This document shows, piece after piece, positions 36,756 to 47,112 of a stretch of 64,000 nt of DNA (its first letter is position 1; each line of letters opens with the position of its first letter). The DNA comes from Ruegeria sp. AD91A (GTDB lineage: Bacteria; Pseudomonadota; Alphaproteobacteria; Rhodobacterales; Rhodobacteraceae), in assembly GCF_003443535.1 (NCBI RefSeq), contig NZ_CP031947.1, positions 186,001-250,000 on the forward strand, given 5' to 3'. The position numbers and the translations under genes were made by a program. The notes under the pieces were generated by a model. It had not been told where the DNA came from, searched no databases, and worked only from the letters and a program-made list of their open reading frames with translations.

Positions 36756-37904
36756 ATGAGCGATATCGCAGGAACGAAACCCGCGCTCAGATGGGTGGTG
36801 CATCTGTCAGTCGTCTTTCTTGTGGCCCTTTGGGTCATCCCCACGCTTGGCTTGCTGATTTCGTCCTTTCGGACGGCAGATCAGATATCGTCCAGCGGCT
36901 GGTGGCGGTCGCTGTTCCCCTCCGAACAAAACCTGACCCTTCGCAGTGCCGCACCGGAGACGCAGGTGCTGGAAAACGGAGTGTATGTCATTCAGGGGGC
37001 GTTGTTCGGAGAAGATGAGCAAGCAACGATTTCCAGATGGGGTATCAGTTCGCGCGAGGTAGATGCGTTTGAGCCGGGCCAAACAGCAAAACTGCGGCGA
37101 GGTGGCACGATCACGGTGGATGCGGTTGGCAACTACCGGATGGAGAACACCGAAGAGTTCACAGGTGATCGCGGCGCACGCATCTTTGTTACGGCCGAAT
37201 TGCCGCCCGAGTTCACTTTAAAAAATTACCAAAAGGTTCTTCTGGATCAAAGCAGTACAGACAGCATGGCCAAGGCGTTCTTCAACACGCTGACAGTGAC
37301 TATCCCAGCGACCATAATCCCGATTCTGGTTGCCGCCTTTGCAGCTTATGCGCTGGCGTGGATGGATTTCCCCGGACGGGCCTTGCTGATCGCGGCCGTT
37401 GTTGGCCTTTTGGTCGTGCCGCTTCAATTGGCCTTGATCCCGTTGCTGAAATTTCACCTCAATATCGGGATCGGTAAAGGATACCTGGGCGTCTGGCTTG
37501 CGCATACAGGGTTTGGGATGCCCCTGGCGATTTACCTGCTGCGTAATTACATGGCTGGATTGCCGCGTGATCTGATCGAAAACGCCCGCGTCGACGGCGC
37601 CACCGAGTTTCAGATCTTTACCAAACTGATCCTGCCACTCAGCTTCCCGGCGCTGGCGTCTTTCGCAATCTTCCAGTTCCTGTGGACATGGAATGACCTG
37701 CTTGTTGCCAAGGTTTTCCTGATCGACGCGACCGGCCAGACAACCGTGATGACGAACCGCATCGTCGAGTTGCTGGGTACACGTGGCGGCAATTGGGAAA
37801 TCCTTGCGACCGCTGCCTTTGTCTCGATCTTCGTGCCGCTGGTCGTCTTCTTCGCAATGCAAAAATACCTGGTCCGCGGCCTGTTGGCCGGATCTGTCAA
37901 ATAG
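36756..37904 (+). CDS. aglG: Alpha-glucoside ABC transporter permease AglG
   Basis: 382-residue MalG-type permease. Between the first helix (about 12-37) and the second it has a soluble insert of roughly 110 residues (about 45-155), which should face the periplasm. This long loop is a known trait of AglG proteins and explains the length above the usual 280. The core has the EAA loop 'LIENARVDGATEFQIFTKLILPL'. It is followed by aglA after nine bp. Confidence 0.92.
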   Translation: MSDIAGTKPALRWVVHLSVVFLVALWVIPTLGLLISSFRTADQISSSGWWRSLFPSEQNLTLRSAAPETQVLENGVYVIQGALFGEDEQATISRWGISSREVDAFEPGQTAKLRRGGTITVDAVGNYRMENTEEFTGDRGARIFVTAELPPEFTLKNYQKVLLDQSSTDSMAKAFFNTLTVTIPATIIPILVAAFAAYALAWMDFPGRALLIAAVVGLLVVPLQLALIPLLKFHLNIGIGKGYLGVWLAHTGFGMPLAIYLLRNYMAGLPRDLIENARVDGATEFQIFTKLILPLSFPALASFAIFQFLWTWNDLLVAKVFLIDATGQTTVMTNRIVELLGTRGGNWEILATAAFVSIFVPLVVFFAMQKYLVRGLLAGSVK

Positions 37905-37913
37905 AGGCGTCTG

Positions 37914-39569
37914 ATGAACGTGCAGAACAACCTTGAACAATGCAAAGCAACGAAACTGTCTTCGGACTGGTGGCGCGGGGGGGTGATCTATCAGATCTAC
38001 CCACGCAGTTTTCAGGACAGCAACGGCGATGGGATCGGCGATCTGAAGGGCATCACTGCGCGACTGGACTACATCGCCTCTCTGGGCGTTGATGCAATCT
38101 GGATCTCGCCGTTTTTCAAATCGCCGATGAAGGATTTTGGCTACGATGTCAGCGATTACCGCGATGTCGATCCCATGTTCGGGTCGCTGGCGGATTTCAA
38201 AGAGCTTCTGGATCAGGCCCATGCGAAGGGTCTGAGGATCATGATTGATCTGGTTCTGTCGCATACATCAGATCAGCACCCTTGGTTCAGCGAAAGCCGC
38301 AGCAGTCGAGAGAACCCGAAATCCGACTGGTATGTTTGGGCGGACCCCAAACCGGATGGCACGCCTCCGAACAACTGGCTTTCGATCTTCGGCGGCTCGG
38401 CCTGGCAATGGGATGCCCGACGCCTGCAATATTATCTGCACAACTTCCTGACATCGCAGCCGGATCTGAATTTCCACTGTCCGGCTGTTCAGGATGCGTT
38501 GCTGGACGTGGCGCGGTTCTGGCTTGATCTGGGTGTGGATGGTTTTCGGCTGGATACCATCAATTTCTATTTCCACGACAAGGCGCTGCGCGACAATCCC
38601 GCGCTGCCGATGGATCAACGCAACGCCACGATCGCACCGGCAGTGAATCCTTACAACCATCAGGATCACCTATTTTCAAAAAGCCAGCCCGAGAACATCG
38701 CCTTCCTCGAACGACTGCGGGCTTTGACGGACGAATATGAAGGCCGAGCTTGCCTGGGCGAGGTCGGAGATGCGCAGCGCGGGCTCGAGGTCATGGGCGA
38801 GTACACATCTGGGGATAAACGGATGCACATGTGCTATGCCTTCGAATTCCTGGAAAACCGCGCATTGACAGCCGCTTACACCAGGCACGTTTTTGATCAG
38901 TTAGAGGCGAAGGCAGGGGACGCGTGGCCATGTTGGGCGTTTTCCAACCACGACGTGCAGCGTCACGTCTCGCGCTGGAATTTGGACGACGCCGCGGCCC
39001 GCCAGCACGCGGTTCTGATGATGTGCCTGCGCGGCTCTGCCTGCCTCTATCAGGGCGAGGAGCTGGGCCTGCACGAAGCGGATGTGCCGTTCGAGAAACT
39101 GCAAGACCCTTATGGCATCGAGTTCTGGCCCGAATACAAGGGCCGCGACGGCTGCCGCACACCGATGGTTTGGGCGGCACAAGATGAACAATCGGGTTTC
39201 AGCACCGCAGAACCCTGGCTGCCGGTTAGCGCACAGCAGGCCGGGCATGCGGTAGACCGATTGGAGGCGGATCCACATTCGATGTTGAATCACTACCGTC
39301 GCGCCATTGCCTTGCGGCATGCGCATCCTGCTTTGGCAATGGGGGCGCAGACCGGGATGACAGAAACGGGTTCGGTTCTGTCTTTTGTACGTGAGGATTC
39401 ACATGAGCAGATATTCTGTGCGTTCAATCTTGGTGCAGACACTGCCGAGTTCAAACTGCCCGAAGGCGGTTGGCAGGTCATGGGTCAGGACTTGGGCGGT
39501 ATTGAGGGAAGCGGCAACGTTATCCTGAACGCGGCGCAGTTCATCCTGATGTTTAGGAAAAAGGGATAA
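37914..39569 (+). CDS. aglA: Alpha-glucosidase AglA (GH13)
   Basis: 551-residue cytoplasmic GH13 enzyme that releases glucose from imported alpha-glucosides. N-terminal 'WWRGGVIYQIYPRSFQDSNGDGIGDL' is followed by the four GH13 regions: 'DLVLSHTS', nucleophile D214 in 'GFRLDTINFYF', acid/base E283 in 'CLGEVGD', and D347 in 'FSNHDVQR'. The fifth region 'QPDLNFHCPAV' is the oligo-1,6-glucosidase-like QPDLN. No signal peptide. Natural substrate among sucrose, maltose, isomaltose and trehalulose cannot be fixed by eye. Confidence 0.93.
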   Translation: MNVQNNLEQCKATKLSSDWWRGGVIYQIYPRSFQDSNGDGIGDLKGITARLDYIASLGVDAIWISPFFKSPMKDFGYDVSDYRDVDPMFGSLADFKELLDQAHAKGLRIMIDLVLSHTSDQHPWFSESRSSRENPKSDWYVWADPKPDGTPPNNWLSIFGGSAWQWDARRLQYYLHNFLTSQPDLNFHCPAVQDALLDVARFWLDLGVDGFRLDTINFYFHDKALRDNPALPMDQRNATIAPAVNPYNHQDHLFSKSQPENIAFLERLRALTDEYEGRACLGEVGDAQRGLEVMGEYTSGDKRMHMCYAFEFLENRALTAAYTRHVFDQLEAKAGDAWPCWAFSNHDVQRHVSRWNLDDAAARQHAVLMMCLRGSACLYQGEELGLHEADVPFEKLQDPYGIEFWPEYKGRDGCRTPMVWAAQDEQSGFSTAEPWLPVSAQQAGHAVDRLEADPHSMLNHYRRAIALRHAHPALAMGAQTGMTETGSVLSFVREDSHEQIFCAFNLGADTAEFKLPEGGWQVMGQDLGGIEGSGNVILNAAQFILMFRKKG

Positions 39570-39572
39570 CGA

Positions 39573-40655
<1,083 letters not shown>

Positions 40656-40671
40656 CAACGAAATGCAGTTC

Positions 40672-40717
40672 TTGACAGAGTTGCATTTTGCGTTTCACCA
40701 TATTTGAAACGTTTCAA
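40672..40717 (+). promoter_or_regulatory. Promoter region and LacI-type operator of the isomerase-lacI unit
   Basis: TTGACA at 40672-40677 is a clean -35; the -10 is poor. A perfect 14-bp palindrome TTGAAACGTTTCAA (40704-40717) with a central CG is a typical LacI-family operator. It ends nine bp before the isomerase start and differs from the agl operators, so it probably belongs to the regulator at 41476. Confidence 0.7.
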
Positions 40718-40726
40718 TGGTGAAGA

Positions 40727-41476
40727 ATGAGGGTATCAGCGCAGCTTTACACGATCCGGCAATGCGGTGACCTCGCGGACCAACTGAAGTTGGTTTCCGT
40801 TTGTGGGTTTTCGGATATCGAAACCACCGGGCTGCATGACATGACACCGCAAGAGATGGCACGTATCGTCCATCAATCAGGTCTTAACCTTCGTTCTGCA
40901 CATTTCGATTGGGAGGAGTTCAACGAGCGTTTCGACGACATCGTTGAAGTACTGCATCTTTTGGAATGCCAGGTGGCGGTCATGCCTTGGCTGGCGCCAC
41001 AGGCGCGGCCCGGCACTGTCGAGGGATGGAAGGCAGTGTCGGGCCAGTTGTCCGATTGGGCAGATCGACTGAGGGATCACTGCATCAGTCTAGCCTACCA
41101 CAACCACGACTTTGATCTGAATGGCGAGCCGGGTGAAACGCCTCTTGATCAGATTCTCGCGCAGGGAAACATCTATTGGCAGCCTGATATCGGTTGGCTC
41201 GTTGCGGCGGGTCAGTGCCCAGCTGATTTGATCACGCGACACGCGACACGCATCCTGTCTGTCCACGCAAAGGACGTGGACCCGCAGGGCGGATCAGGTG
41301 ACGGGCGTTGGCGTGATCTGGGTGAGGGTGTTGTCGATTGGGACGCCACGTTACGAGCCCTTCTAAGGACCAAGTGCACCGACCTTTTTGTCGAGCATGA
41401 TGAAACCGCAGATCACAAGCGTACTTTGCAAACAGGCCGGTCGTTTTTGACTGAACAGCTTGAGGGTATCGGCTGA
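40727..41476 (+). CDS. Sugar phosphate isomerase/epimerase-family protein
   Basis: 249-residue TIM-barrel protein of the xylose-isomerase-like AP-endonuclease-2 superfamily. Metal-ligand type residues are seen in 'SDIETTG', 'LAYHNHDFDL' (H-x-H), 'WQPDIGWL', 'SVHAKDVDP' and 'LFVEHDETAD'. The reaction is unknown: relatives include inosose dehydratases and sugar epimerases. It is first in a unit with a LacI regulator (one-base TGATG overlap) and is followed by a transporter and a GH42 gene, so a sugar role is likely. Confidence 0.82.
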   Translation: MRVSAQLYTIRQCGDLADQLKLVSVCGFSDIETTGLHDMTPQEMARIVHQSGLNLRSAHFDWEEFNERFDDIVEVLHLLECQVAVMPWLAPQARPGTVEGWKAVSGQLSDWADRLRDHCISLAYHNHDFDLNGEPGETPLDQILAQGNIYWQPDIGWLVAAGQCPADLITRHATRILSVHAKDVDPQGGSGDGRWRDLGEGVVDWDATLRALLRTKCTDLFVEHDETADHKRTLQTGRSFLTEQLEGIG

Positions 41477-42522
41477 TGGCGCGGGCAACGATCAAATCGA
41501 TTGCCAAAAAAACCGGCTATTCAGTCGGAACAGTGTCAAACGCCCTGCGCGGAGCCCCTTCGGTAAAGCGCGAAACGCGGGAAGAAATTCAGAACGCGGC
41601 TTCCGAGCTTGGGTACCGGGTCAATCTGGATGGCCTGAAACTGCGCACCAATAAATCCTACAGGATTGCGGTATTGGTCAGCGTTTCAGACAACGCCGCT
41701 GATGAGTGGGAGGGTGTGGAGTTTACGAGGATCTTGGCCGGAATATCCGACGCGGTTCAGGGATCTCGCTATCAGTTGAGCGTCTTCAGCATACGAGATG
41801 GCGACGCCGCGCTGCGGACCCTTCACACTATCGTGCAGGAAGGGTTGGCAGATGGGGTGATCTTTTCCGGAACACGGGTGAATGACCAGCGTATCGCCTA
41901 TCTGCAAGATAAAGGTTTTCCGTTTGTCACATACGGCATGAGCGACAGTGTCGAACCGCATCCCTACGTGGATCTCGACAGTCAGGCTGCCGCTTTTGAT
42001 GCGACGGCTCGGCTGCTGGCATTGGGGCACAAGCGGATTGCGCTTATCAACCCGCCGGATGACCTGATCTATGCGCACCAGCGTCGCCAGGGATATTCAG
42101 ATGCTCTGTCGGCAGGTGGCATAGAGTTTGACCCGGCACTTGTTTTCCCCGGCCCGACCACCGCGAAAACCGGGCAAAGGGCCTTTGCGGCGCTCATGCG
42201 AATGCGCAACCGACCAAGCGCCATTATTTGCGCCAACGAGGCGATGACCCTTGGCGCCTTGTCCGGAGCCGCCGATATGGGTGTTCAAGTCGGCAGGGAT
42301 GTCGTCCTAATTTCAAACGACGACCTGAAACTCAGCCAGTATTTCGTCCCCCCGCCCAGCACCTACTATTTGCCGATTGGCGAGACCAGCCGCCTGCTGG
42401 GTGAATTCATGCTAAAAGCACTGGACGGCGTTGATCCGTCCGAAACTCAAAAAAAGATCAGGGCCACATTGATCGAGCGACAACCTGACACCCCGGCGCC
42501 GGGTACGGCGCAGACCAACTGA
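41476..42522 (+). CDS. LacI-family transcriptional regulator
   Basis: 348 residues with an N-terminal LacI helix-turn-helix ('ATIKSIAKKTGYSVGTVSNALRGAPSVKRETR') and a sugar-binding sensor domain ('IAVLVSVSDNAADEWEGVEF', 'GHKRIALINPPDDLIYAHQRR'). The start overlaps the isomerase stop in TGATG. The perfect palindrome at 40704-40717 is its probable operator. Likely targets are its own unit and the transporter/GH42 genes just downstream. The inducer is unknown. Confidence 0.9.
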   Translation: MARATIKSIAKKTGYSVGTVSNALRGAPSVKRETREEIQNAASELGYRVNLDGLKLRTNKSYRIAVLVSVSDNAADEWEGVEFTRILAGISDAVQGSRYQLSVFSIRDGDAALRTLHTIVQEGLADGVIFSGTRVNDQRIAYLQDKGFPFVTYGMSDSVEPHPYVDLDSQAAAFDATARLLALGHKRIALINPPDDLIYAHQRRQGYSDALSAGGIEFDPALVFPGPTTAKTGQRAFAALMRMRNRPSAIICANEAMTLGALSGAADMGVQVGRDVVLISNDDLKLSQYFVPPPSTYYLPIGETSRLLGEFMLKALDGVDPSETQKKIRATLIERQPDTPAPGTAQTN

Positions 42523-42544
42523 GCCAACAGAGGAGAAACCGAAC

Positions 42545-43294
42545 ATGTTCAAAAACCTATTAGCCGCTGCAACGCTTGCAATGCTGACAGCGTCGGCGGC
42601 TTTTGCCGCCGATCTGGAAGGTCGCGTACTCAAGATCGGAACGGATGCAACCTACCCCCCGATGGAAACCGTCGACGAAACAACCGGTGAAATCGTAGGC
42701 TTTGATGTCGATGTGATGAATGCAATCTGCGAAAAGATCAATTGCGTTCCGAATTTCGTAAACACCGCCTGGGACGGCATATTTGCAGCGCTTCAGCAGG
42801 GTGAATTCGATCTGGTCATCTCGGGCGTATCGATCACGCCCGAGCGTGAAGAGACTATGGACTTTTCCGAACCTTACATCGTTGTCAGTCAGGCCATTTT
42901 GCTGCAGGTCGACAACGCGGATATGACGCTTGAGGATTTCAAAGCGGGTGGCCAGAAACTGGCGGCACAAACCGCGACGACTAATGCTCAGCTGGCGGAA
43001 GAGCTTGTGGGGCGCGGGAATGTCAGCCTCTACGACAACTTTTCGGCGGCTATTCTGGCGCTGCAGAACGCAGACGTGCAAGGGGTGATCATTGATGGTA
43101 CGTCCGCCGCTGCCTACGAGCAGGAGTTTGCCGGAGAGCTGACCGTAGGCATCACAGGCCTGCAATCGGATCCATTGGGTATCGTGTTTCAGGAAGGTGA
43201 CCCGACGGTGGATGCAATTGATGCCGGTCTCGCAGCCATTCAGGAAGACGGCACGCTGGACACGCTGAAAGCCAAATACTGGGGCACAAACTGA
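42545..43294 (+). CDS. Polar-amino-acid-type ABC transporter binding protein
   Basis: 249-residue family 3 solute-binding protein. The signal peptide ends at residue 21 (AAFA/ADL). 'LKIGTDATYPPME', 'GFDVDVMNAICEK', 'AWDGIFAALQQGEFDLVISGVSITPEREETMDFSEPY' are the standard blocks. These proteins usually bind amino acids, yet this one lies between a LacI/isomerase unit and a beta-galactosidase gene, so the ligand may be unusual. A hairpin follows the gene at 43312-43337. Confidence 0.9.
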   Translation: MFKNLLAAATLAMLTASAAFAADLEGRVLKIGTDATYPPMETVDETTGEIVGFDVDVMNAICEKINCVPNFVNTAWDGIFAALQQGEFDLVISGVSITPEREETMDFSEPYIVVSQAILLQVDNADMTLEDFKAGGQKLAAQTATTNAQLAEELVGRGNVSLYDNFSAAILALQNADVQGVIIDGTSAAAYEQEFAGELTVGITGLQSDPLGIVFQEGDPTVDAIDAGLAAIQEDGTLDTLKAKYWGTN

Positions 43295-43311
43295 TCCTTC
43301 AAGCCCTTTTG

Positions 43312-43337
43312 GGCCCGGCGGCTGAGGTTGCCGGGCC
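43312..43337 (+). terminator. Stem-loop between binding-protein and permease genes
   Basis: GGCCCGGC (43312-43319) is perfectly complementary to GCCGGGCC (43330-43337), with a 10-nt loop. There is no T run. It is positioned like the stem-loops after the other binding-protein genes. Confidence 0.65.
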
Positions 43338-43358
43338 ATGTTTCAGCGGAGAAGTACT

Positions 43359-45005
43359 ATGTCGCGTCTCAGCACGATCCGCCCGAGCAATCTTGTGTTG
43401 CTCGCAGCCGCTCCCTTCATCTTCTATCTATTCGCCACGTCTTCGAAATACCTGCGATCTTTGATTGCAATTCTGGGGATCGGCAACAATGCAGGGCCTG
43501 TTTTCGTCGGCTTTCTGCTGATCGTCTCGGTTGCAATCCTGGGATATCTCTGCGCTCGGTATGCACGTTTTACAAATCATGCCCCGGGCTGGTTGCGCGT
43601 TTCCGCCTTAGCGGCGCTGCCCGCATCAATTGCGCTTTTGGTCTCAAGCTTCGTATCTCCACAGCTTTTGATGCCCTTCGTGGAATCCGTTTTCTTTCAC
43701 TCGCTCAGCGAGAACACATCAACCCTTATCGACAGGTCCAGTCAGGCGTGGGTGTTGTATCCCGAAGTCGTGACCCAGGTTCAAACAGGTCTGCAAGTTC
43801 TTCTGGCAGTATACGCAGCCGTTGTCGCCTTGTGTCTGCTGTCGGCGCGGTTGCAACCCCCTTGGCGCTGGCGCGTTCTACTGGGGCTGGAATGCCTTAC
43901 AGGTGCGGTTTTGTTTTATCTGATGTTCATGGCCCACTGGCAGTTCGCCACAGGCGTAGCCATTACATTCCGCGCAGCCATCTTCGCCTATATCTTCTCG
44001 GCCATTCTGGGACTGATCTGGGTGGGGTTGCAGTCGTTCAAACCAAAGGCACGTACCACGATCTTGTATGGCTCGATCAGCCTGACATTGCTTGCAATAT
44101 CAGCCTTTTTCTTCATGCAGCCGCAGGTCAGTTACGTTCTGGTCGGAAGCACCGAAGGGCGCATCGCCATTGTACGTGGCACGCCACAGGCGCAGGCTGA
44201 TGTCATCCGGTTCGGCGAGTTCGAAGGTGCCGGCGACCAGCAATACCGCATACGCAGTGCCACTGATCCTGTCGCGGCTTTGGAGCAGATAGAAACCGTC
44301 GACAGCGTGTCCGGAGCCTTTGTGCCAGTAGACGCTCACACACAAGGCTATCCGATTCTATGGCAGACAGTTTTCTTGCCTGACAAATACAGAAATCCCG
44401 CGCTGGCCTTCGCCGTTTTTGGCTTTTTGCTACTCACGCTGACCATCGGCGGCGCACAGCACAAGCTGCATCCTTTGGCGGTCGGGGCTGAATTCTTTGT
44501 GGACACGATACGCGGCATTCCGATGCTGGTGATCATCCTTTATATCGGTCTGCCTTTGGCGGGCGCGGTCAAGGATGCCACTGGGGGCGGCATTGATATG
44601 ACCAACATGACACGCGGGATCATCGCGATTTCGGTAGGGTACTCGGCCTATATGGCCGAAATATTCCGATCGGGGATTGAGGCTATTCCCAAAGGGCAAT
44701 TGGAAGCGGGCAGTTCCCTGGGTTTGTCCCGCTGGCAGACAGCGCGGTTGATCGTTTTGCCTCAGGCCTTGCGGATCGTAACCCCACCTCTGGGAAATGA
44801 GTTTATCGCGATGATCAAGGACACCTCGTTGCTGTCCATCCTGTCCGTCCGCGACATGACCCAAAGGATGCGAGAGTTTCAGGCAGCAAGCTTTCTGCCA
44901 TTTGCGCCGTTCAACACGGCGGCAATTCTGTACGTGGTACTCACCCTCGGTTGCGCAAGCTTCCTGAAATGGATCGAACGGCGCACGGCAAAGGATAGCA
45001 GATGA
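43359..45005 (+). CDS. Amino-acid-type ABC transporter permease with long membrane N-terminus
   Basis: 548 residues. The last 200 or so are a normal HisM/GlnP-type permease ('FVDTIRGIPMLVIILYIGLP', 'MTRGIIAISVGYSAYMAEIFRSGIEAIPKGQLEAG', 'GNEFIAMIKDTSLLSILSV'). In front lie about 340 residues with around six extra membrane segments and a soluble stretch (about 255-335). I start at the ATG at 43359, six nt after GGAGAAG; the ATG at 43338 lies within the hairpin end and lacks a ribosome site. No matching ATPase gene lies in the window, so one must be supplied from elsewhere. Confidence 0.88.
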   Translation: MSRLSTIRPSNLVLLAAAPFIFYLFATSSKYLRSLIAILGIGNNAGPVFVGFLLIVSVAILGYLCARYARFTNHAPGWLRVSALAALPASIALLVSSFVSPQLLMPFVESVFFHSLSENTSTLIDRSSQAWVLYPEVVTQVQTGLQVLLAVYAAVVALCLLSARLQPPWRWRVLLGLECLTGAVLFYLMFMAHWQFATGVAITFRAAIFAYIFSAILGLIWVGLQSFKPKARTTILYGSISLTLLAISAFFFMQPQVSYVLVGSTEGRIAIVRGTPQAQADVIRFGEFEGAGDQQYRIRSATDPVAALEQIETVDSVSGAFVPVDAHTQGYPILWQTVFLPDKYRNPALAFAVFGFLLLTLTIGGAQHKLHPLAVGAEFFVDTIRGIPMLVIILYIGLPLAGAVKDATGGGIDMTNMTRGIIAISVGYSAYMAEIFRSGIEAIPKGQLEAGSSLGLSRWQTARLIVLPQALRIVTPPLGNEFIAMIKDTSLLSILSVRDMTQRMREFQAASFLPFAPFNTAAILYVVLTLGCASFLKWIERRTAKDSR

Positions 45006-46966
45006 GCAAACTGGAGCTTGGGGTTTGCTACTATCCCGAACAATGGGGCCCGTCCCAGTGGCGCAGTGACGCCGCGCGGATGGCCGAGATGGGTTTGGAT
45101 TGGGTTCGGATCGCCGAGTTCACCTGGGGTCTGATTGAACCGGCACGCGGTCAGTTTCGCTGGGACTGGCTGGATGAAGTCATTGAGGTTCTGGGGCAGG
45201 CCGGCCTGCGGGTCATGATGTCGACGCCAACGGCTGCACCTCCCAAATGGCTGATTGATGAGCACCCCGAAATCCTGCCGGTTGGCCCGGACGGTGGGGT
45301 CAGAGGGTATGGGTCGCGCAGACATTATTGCTTTTCCAGTGACGTATATCTGGCCGAGGCGCACAGAATAGCGACGGAATATGCCGCCAGATATGGCCAG
45401 AACCCTCATGTCCATGCCTGGCAGATCGACAATGAGTACAACGACCACGACACCGCTCTCAGCTATTCTGATGCTGCACGGGCAGGCTTTCGGCGCTGGC
45501 TGGCACAACGATACGGCACAATCGACGCACTGAACGAGACCTGGGGGACCGTGTTTTGGGGGACCTGCTATTCCGGCTTTGACCAGATTGAACTGCCCAA
45601 CGGTTTGGTCGCCACACCCAACCCCACGCATGCGCTGGATTTCATGCGCTATTCCTCGGATCGGGTACGGCTGTTCAACAAGACACAGGTGGATGTACTG
45701 CGAAAACACGCGCCGGGTCGCGATATCACGCACAACTTCATGGCCGGCAGTTTCGAGTTTGATCACCACGCAGTGGCCGCAGATCTGGATGTCGTCGGCT
45801 TTGACAGCTACCCGCTGGGCAATCTGATGGGCTCAACCCTGTCAGAGACAGAAAAGCGCCGCTATCTGCGGACCGGTGCGCCAGACTATCAGGGGTTTCA
45901 TTGCGATTTGTATCGCAGTCAGGGGCAGGGTCGGATGTGGGTGCTGGAACAGCAACCGGGGCCGGTGGACTGGGCGGCTCAGAATCCTTCTCCGGCAGAG
46001 GGAATGGTTCGGCTTTGGACGTGGGCAGCTTATGCCCATGGCGCGCAAGCTGTGATGTTCTTTCGATGGCGACAGGCAAAGTTCGCGCAGGAACAATACC
46101 ATACAGCTTTGCTGCGCGCGGATGGTAGTGCCGATCAAGCCGCTCTTGAGCTGGTTCAGGTTGTGAAAGATTGCGAAAACTTGCCGCCGACGACGCGCAG
46201 GAAAGCCTCGGTGGCGATGATGCTGGATTACGCTTCGATCTGGGCGGCCGATATCCTGCCGCATGATGATCACTTTCCCAATTCCCATATCTTTCGCGAA
46301 TGGTACACTGCCTTGCGCAGTCTGGGGGTGGACATTGATTTTGTGGGGCCCGAGGATGGCCTGGACGGTTACGCCCTGATCGTACTTCCGCAAAGCATGA
46401 TTGTGACCCCGGATCTGGCCGCAAGACTTGATGCTTCCGGGGCAAAGCTTTTGATTGGCGCCCGGTCCGGCAGCAAAACGCCGCAAATGCACACCCCTTC
46501 AAATCTGGCCCCGGGTGCGCTGGCAAACTTGACCGGCGTTCGTATTGCCCGCGTCGAATCGCTTCCTGATATCGCGCGGGAATCCGTACAACTGCAAAAC
46601 GGTCAGCTCTTTGACTTTAGTGGGTGGCGCGAAATCGTCGAGACCGAGGAAAATGTCCTGGCCCGCTTCAAAAGTGCCTACTGTGACGCCAGCCCAGCGG
46701 TCATCCGGTCAGATCGCGCAACATATCTGGCCATGGTCCCCAGCGGTGCGCTCTTGCGGGTGATTATGCGGGATGTCCTGGAATGGGCGGGGCTGAAGCC
46801 TCTGGACTGCGATCCCGACATGCGCTTAACCCGGCGCGGTACGTTGCATTTTGCCTTCAATTTTGGTGACATGTCCAAACCCCTGCCTGAAGGTGGAGCG
46901 CGACGCATGCTGATTGGCTCTGATCCGGTCGGTGCGCACGATTTCACTGTTTGGCAGGAAAACTAA
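45002..46966 (+). CDS. GH42 beta-galactosidase, copy 1
   Basis: 654-residue GH42 enzyme that hydrolyses terminal beta-galactosides. 'ELGVCYYPEQW' and 'TPTAAPPKWL' are N-terminal blocks; acid/base E145 is in 'WQIDNEYND' and nucleophile E316 in 'WVLEQQPGPVDW'. The trimerisation and C-terminal domains follow. No signal peptide, so cytoplasmic. It overlaps the permease gene by ATGA, tying it to that transporter. A diverged paralogue is at 51707-53623. Confidence 0.93.
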   Translation: MSKLELGVCYYPEQWGPSQWRSDAARMAEMGLDWVRIAEFTWGLIEPARGQFRWDWLDEVIEVLGQAGLRVMMSTPTAAPPKWLIDEHPEILPVGPDGGVRGYGSRRHYCFSSDVYLAEAHRIATEYAARYGQNPHVHAWQIDNEYNDHDTALSYSDAARAGFRRWLAQRYGTIDALNETWGTVFWGTCYSGFDQIELPNGLVATPNPTHALDFMRYSSDRVRLFNKTQVDVLRKHAPGRDITHNFMAGSFEFDHHAVAADLDVVGFDSYPLGNLMGSTLSETEKRRYLRTGAPDYQGFHCDLYRSQGQGRMWVLEQQPGPVDWAAQNPSPAEGMVRLWTWAAYAHGAQAVMFFRWRQAKFAQEQYHTALLRADGSADQAALELVQVVKDCENLPPTTRRKASVAMMLDYASIWAADILPHDDHFPNSHIFREWYTALRSLGVDIDFVGPEDGLDGYALIVLPQSMIVTPDLAARLDASGAKLLIGARSGSKTPQMHTPSNLAPGALANLTGVRIARVESLPDIARESVQLQNGQLFDFSGWREIVETEENVLARFKSAYCDASPAVIRSDRATYLAMVPSGALLRVIMRDVLEWAGLKPLDCDPDMRLTRRGTLHFAFNFGDMSKPLPEGGARRMLIGSDPVGAHDFTVWQEN

Positions 46967-47112
46967 CGCCCTGAAATTCAACCAAAACGTGTCAAGAATC
47001 AAAACTGGACATAAGAATTCCGCAAACTGTCACTTTTGGACTGACGAACGGGCACAGAAAGTCCTATGAATAAAAAACAATAACGAACTAATCCAACAAC
47101 GGGAGAACACTT
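46967..47112. other. Intergenic region before the PotD-type gene
   Basis: 146 bp, AT-rich towards its 3' end (47070-47100). It probably carries the promoter for the next operon, but no hexamer pair at proper spacing is convincing. GGGAGAA precedes the start at 47113. Confidence 0.35.
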
